The translations under genes were made by a program, and so were the position numbers. The notes beneath the pieces are model-generated. The model ran no database searches, had not been told where the DNA came from, and was given only the letters and a program-made list of their open reading frames with translations. 7,556 bases of DNA, from the NCBI GenBank assembly GCA_030591405.1, contig JAUVBC010000099.1:1-7556 (forward strand). The letters run 5' to 3'. Shown piece after piece: positions 6,337 to 7,556 of this stretch. This stretch comes from Candidatus Zixiibacteriota bacterium (GTDB lineage Bacteria > Zixibacteria > MSB-5A5 > GN15 > PGXB01). Positions within the stretch are counted from its first letter, which is position 1. Every line of letters begins with the position of its first letter.

Positions 6337-7556
6337 TTACAATTCACTCATTGAAGGCAATAAACCTTGTTCCTTTAACTCATGCAGGTGGTTACTGATA
6401 TTCCTATATTTTTTAACATCAGAGCCAAAGTAGTTTGCATTAACTTTACCCGCATTAATGAATGGCTGATACGACAACCACTCCATCATCGTCTCAAAAA
6501 CCTGTCTGGCCGAAACTTCATCCATAGCCATCACATTAAAATTAAAATGTGACGTTCTGAAATAATTATTGGCATAACGAATCGCGACCACGGTTCCTTC
6601 GCGCTTATCAATATAAAAAGGAGGATTGCTACCATACTTTGATTTATAGAGATACAAAGGTTCGGTACCTATTCCCCTTATCAAATATCCAACTTCCGGC
6701 ATCGCGCCGGCAATTATCGTATCGGTGTTAAGATCCCTGAAAGGATAACATGGAAATTCCAGATTGGCCAGGCACGAATCCGACTCCCAGAGATAAAATG
6801 TCTCCAGTCTTGTTGTGTCAATAAACAAGTCCGGTAACTCTCCGGAAATCAATGAAGTAGCCCCAATGAAATCCTCAATTCTAACATCACCGGTTGTGGT
6901 CCGTTCTTGCCAACCAGATTGTTGAAGTCCAGCAACTCCAAAATAGGAGGTGAGAATCTCACTGGCAGCCAGTCTGTTGTTTTCTGAAATAAATCCTTCG
7001 CCCTCGGCGGCTCGTGCCATAATCCAGGCATTCATCCCAGAATTGATGCCCTCAACAAGGGCAAGACCTTCTAATGTTTCAAAACTAATTAGGCCGGACG
7101 TATTATCCTTAACTATAAGGGCAATCTTGTGCTTTAGTATCTCACGCAAAGAAATACTGCCATATGACGAATCTCTATAGGGATCAATTGCCGTAACCGG
7201 ATAATAATCCTGCGTCGTTCCGTTTCTCCACTTCCTTGCTACCCATAAGTAGCCATTACTGCCGTCAGTGGCGCAGTCAGGATTATCATCAGGACATATT
7301 GTATCATCTGGAAGCAGGTTTGTCATATCAAAAGAATCTGTTTTCCAATTATTTATAAACTCACCAAGAACATTCCTGACCACTGGACCGGATGTATCAG
7401 GAAAATCCGGATATTCCGGAATGTCCCAAGGTGACCTGGGAAATATTGGCCAATTATGGGCGTTACCCCGATCATATATTCCTGCATCAACAATTACAAC
7501 GTCTCTTTCAAACTTCGGCTCAATAACCGTTACAAATCTAAACTCCGGGACCGGAT
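6337..7556 (-). CDS. C-terminal part of a probable extracytoplasmic protein of unknown family (start off the window)
   Basis: I do not recognise this family. The frame is open from the right edge (first full codon 7554-7552) to TAA at 6337-6339, giving 405 residues. An internal GTG at 7381-7383 could pass for a start, but 57 in-frame codons precede it with sensible content and no stop. Residues 1-18 look like the last strand of a beta domain; then RDVVIVDAGIYD (17-28) opens what may be an alpha/beta domain, like the VLVVDD-type modules of secreted proteins in this group. SLREILKHKIALIVKDNTS later fits a core strand of such a fold. Cysteine pairs (CPDDNPDC and CLANLEFPC) suit a disulfide-bearing, exported protein. 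An acidic Asp/Asn-rich stretch could bind calcium. The C-terminus (LKEQGLLPSMSEL) lacks a type IX sorting tail, so it may be periplasmic or a lipoprotein. A terminator follows at 6283-6314. Confidence 0.8.
   Translation of the reverse strand, partial: PVPEFRFVTVIEPKFERDVVIVDAGIYDRGNAHNWPIFPRSPWDIPEYPDFPDTSGPVVRNVLGEFINNWKTDSFDMTNLLPDDTICPDDNPDCATDGSNGYLWVARKWRNGTTQDYYPVTAIDPYRDSSYGSISLREILKHKIALIVKDNTSGLISFETLEGLALVEGINSGMNAWIMARAAEGEGFISENNRLAASEILTSYFGVAGLQQSGWQERTTTGDVRIEDFIGATSLISGELPDLFIDTTRLETFYLWESDSCLANLEFPCYPFRDLNTDTIIAGAMPEVGYLIRGIGTEPLYLYKSKYGSNPPFYIDKREGTVVAIRYANNYFRTSHFNFNVMAMDEVSARQVFETMMEWLSYQPFINAGKVNANYFGSDVKKYRNISNHLHELKEQGLLPSMSEL

Noticed and set aside
6849..7180. Short ORFs on both strands overlapping the last gene
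   Set aside because: The main frame is longer, open to the edge, and ends at a terminator. The short ones show no independent signal.
7381..7383. GTG as the start of the last gene
   Set aside because: The frame continues without a stop to the window edge, with 57 plausible codons before it including a hydrophobic strand motif. No good ribosome binding site precedes the GTG.
1..7556. CRISPR arrays, tRNA or rRNA genes, insertion sequences
   Set aside because: I saw no regularly spaced repeats, no tRNA cloverleaf, no rRNA-like stretch and no transposase motif on either strand.

Overview
This window is about 7.6 kb of AT-leaning bacterial DNA holding four protein-coding genes, two of them cut by the window ends. 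The lineage is best read as a didermic bacterium of the FCB/Zixibacteria-like group that has type IX secretion. The evidence is the secreted protease, which ends in a classic type A type IX sorting domain (motif QNYPNPFNPATT, then a short basic tail). That domain is typical of Bacteroidota and allied candidate phyla. The exact phylum is inference and there is no rRNA here to settle it.

Layout, left to right. (1) Positions 1-732, minus strand: a nearly complete EcfT, the transmembrane coupling protein of an energy-coupling-factor vitamin or metal importer, starting at TTG with a good ribosome binding site; its last residues lie off the left end. (2) Positions 733-890: a strong rho-independent terminator (806-834) ending transcription of the next gene, followed by an AT-rich leader for ecfT. 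(3) Positions 891-3815, minus strand: a 974-residue secreted subtilisin-like (S8, bacillopeptidase F-like) protease with signal peptide, propeptide, intact Asp/His/Ser/Asn catalytic set, two beta-rich modules and the type IX sorting tail. (4) Positions 3816-4103: a divergent intergenic region with a 12-bp perfect palindrome, several TTGCAAAC-like boxes and a short ORF that looks like the beginning of an alpha/beta hydrolase. (5) Positions 4104-6284, plus strand: a GT-C membrane glycosyltransferase fused to C-terminal TPR repeats. (6) Positions 6285-6336: a convergent junction with a terminator for the last gene. (7) Positions 6337-7556, minus strand: the last 405 residues of a large, probably extracytoplasmic protein of unknown family, open to the right edge of the window.

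The genes do not form one obvious pathway. The three minus-strand genes are separate transcription units by spacing and terminators, and the glycosyltransferase is divergent from the protease and convergent with the last gene. Three of the four (protease, GT-C enzyme, C-terminal unknown protein) belong to the cell envelope or exterior. The most unusual non-coding signal is a perfect 18-bp inverted repeat bracketing the protease gene, one arm covering most of its ribosome binding site and the other lying just after its stop codon. I found no CRISPR array, tRNA, rRNA, insertion sequence or recombinase gene. I do not see a clear new multi-gene system here.
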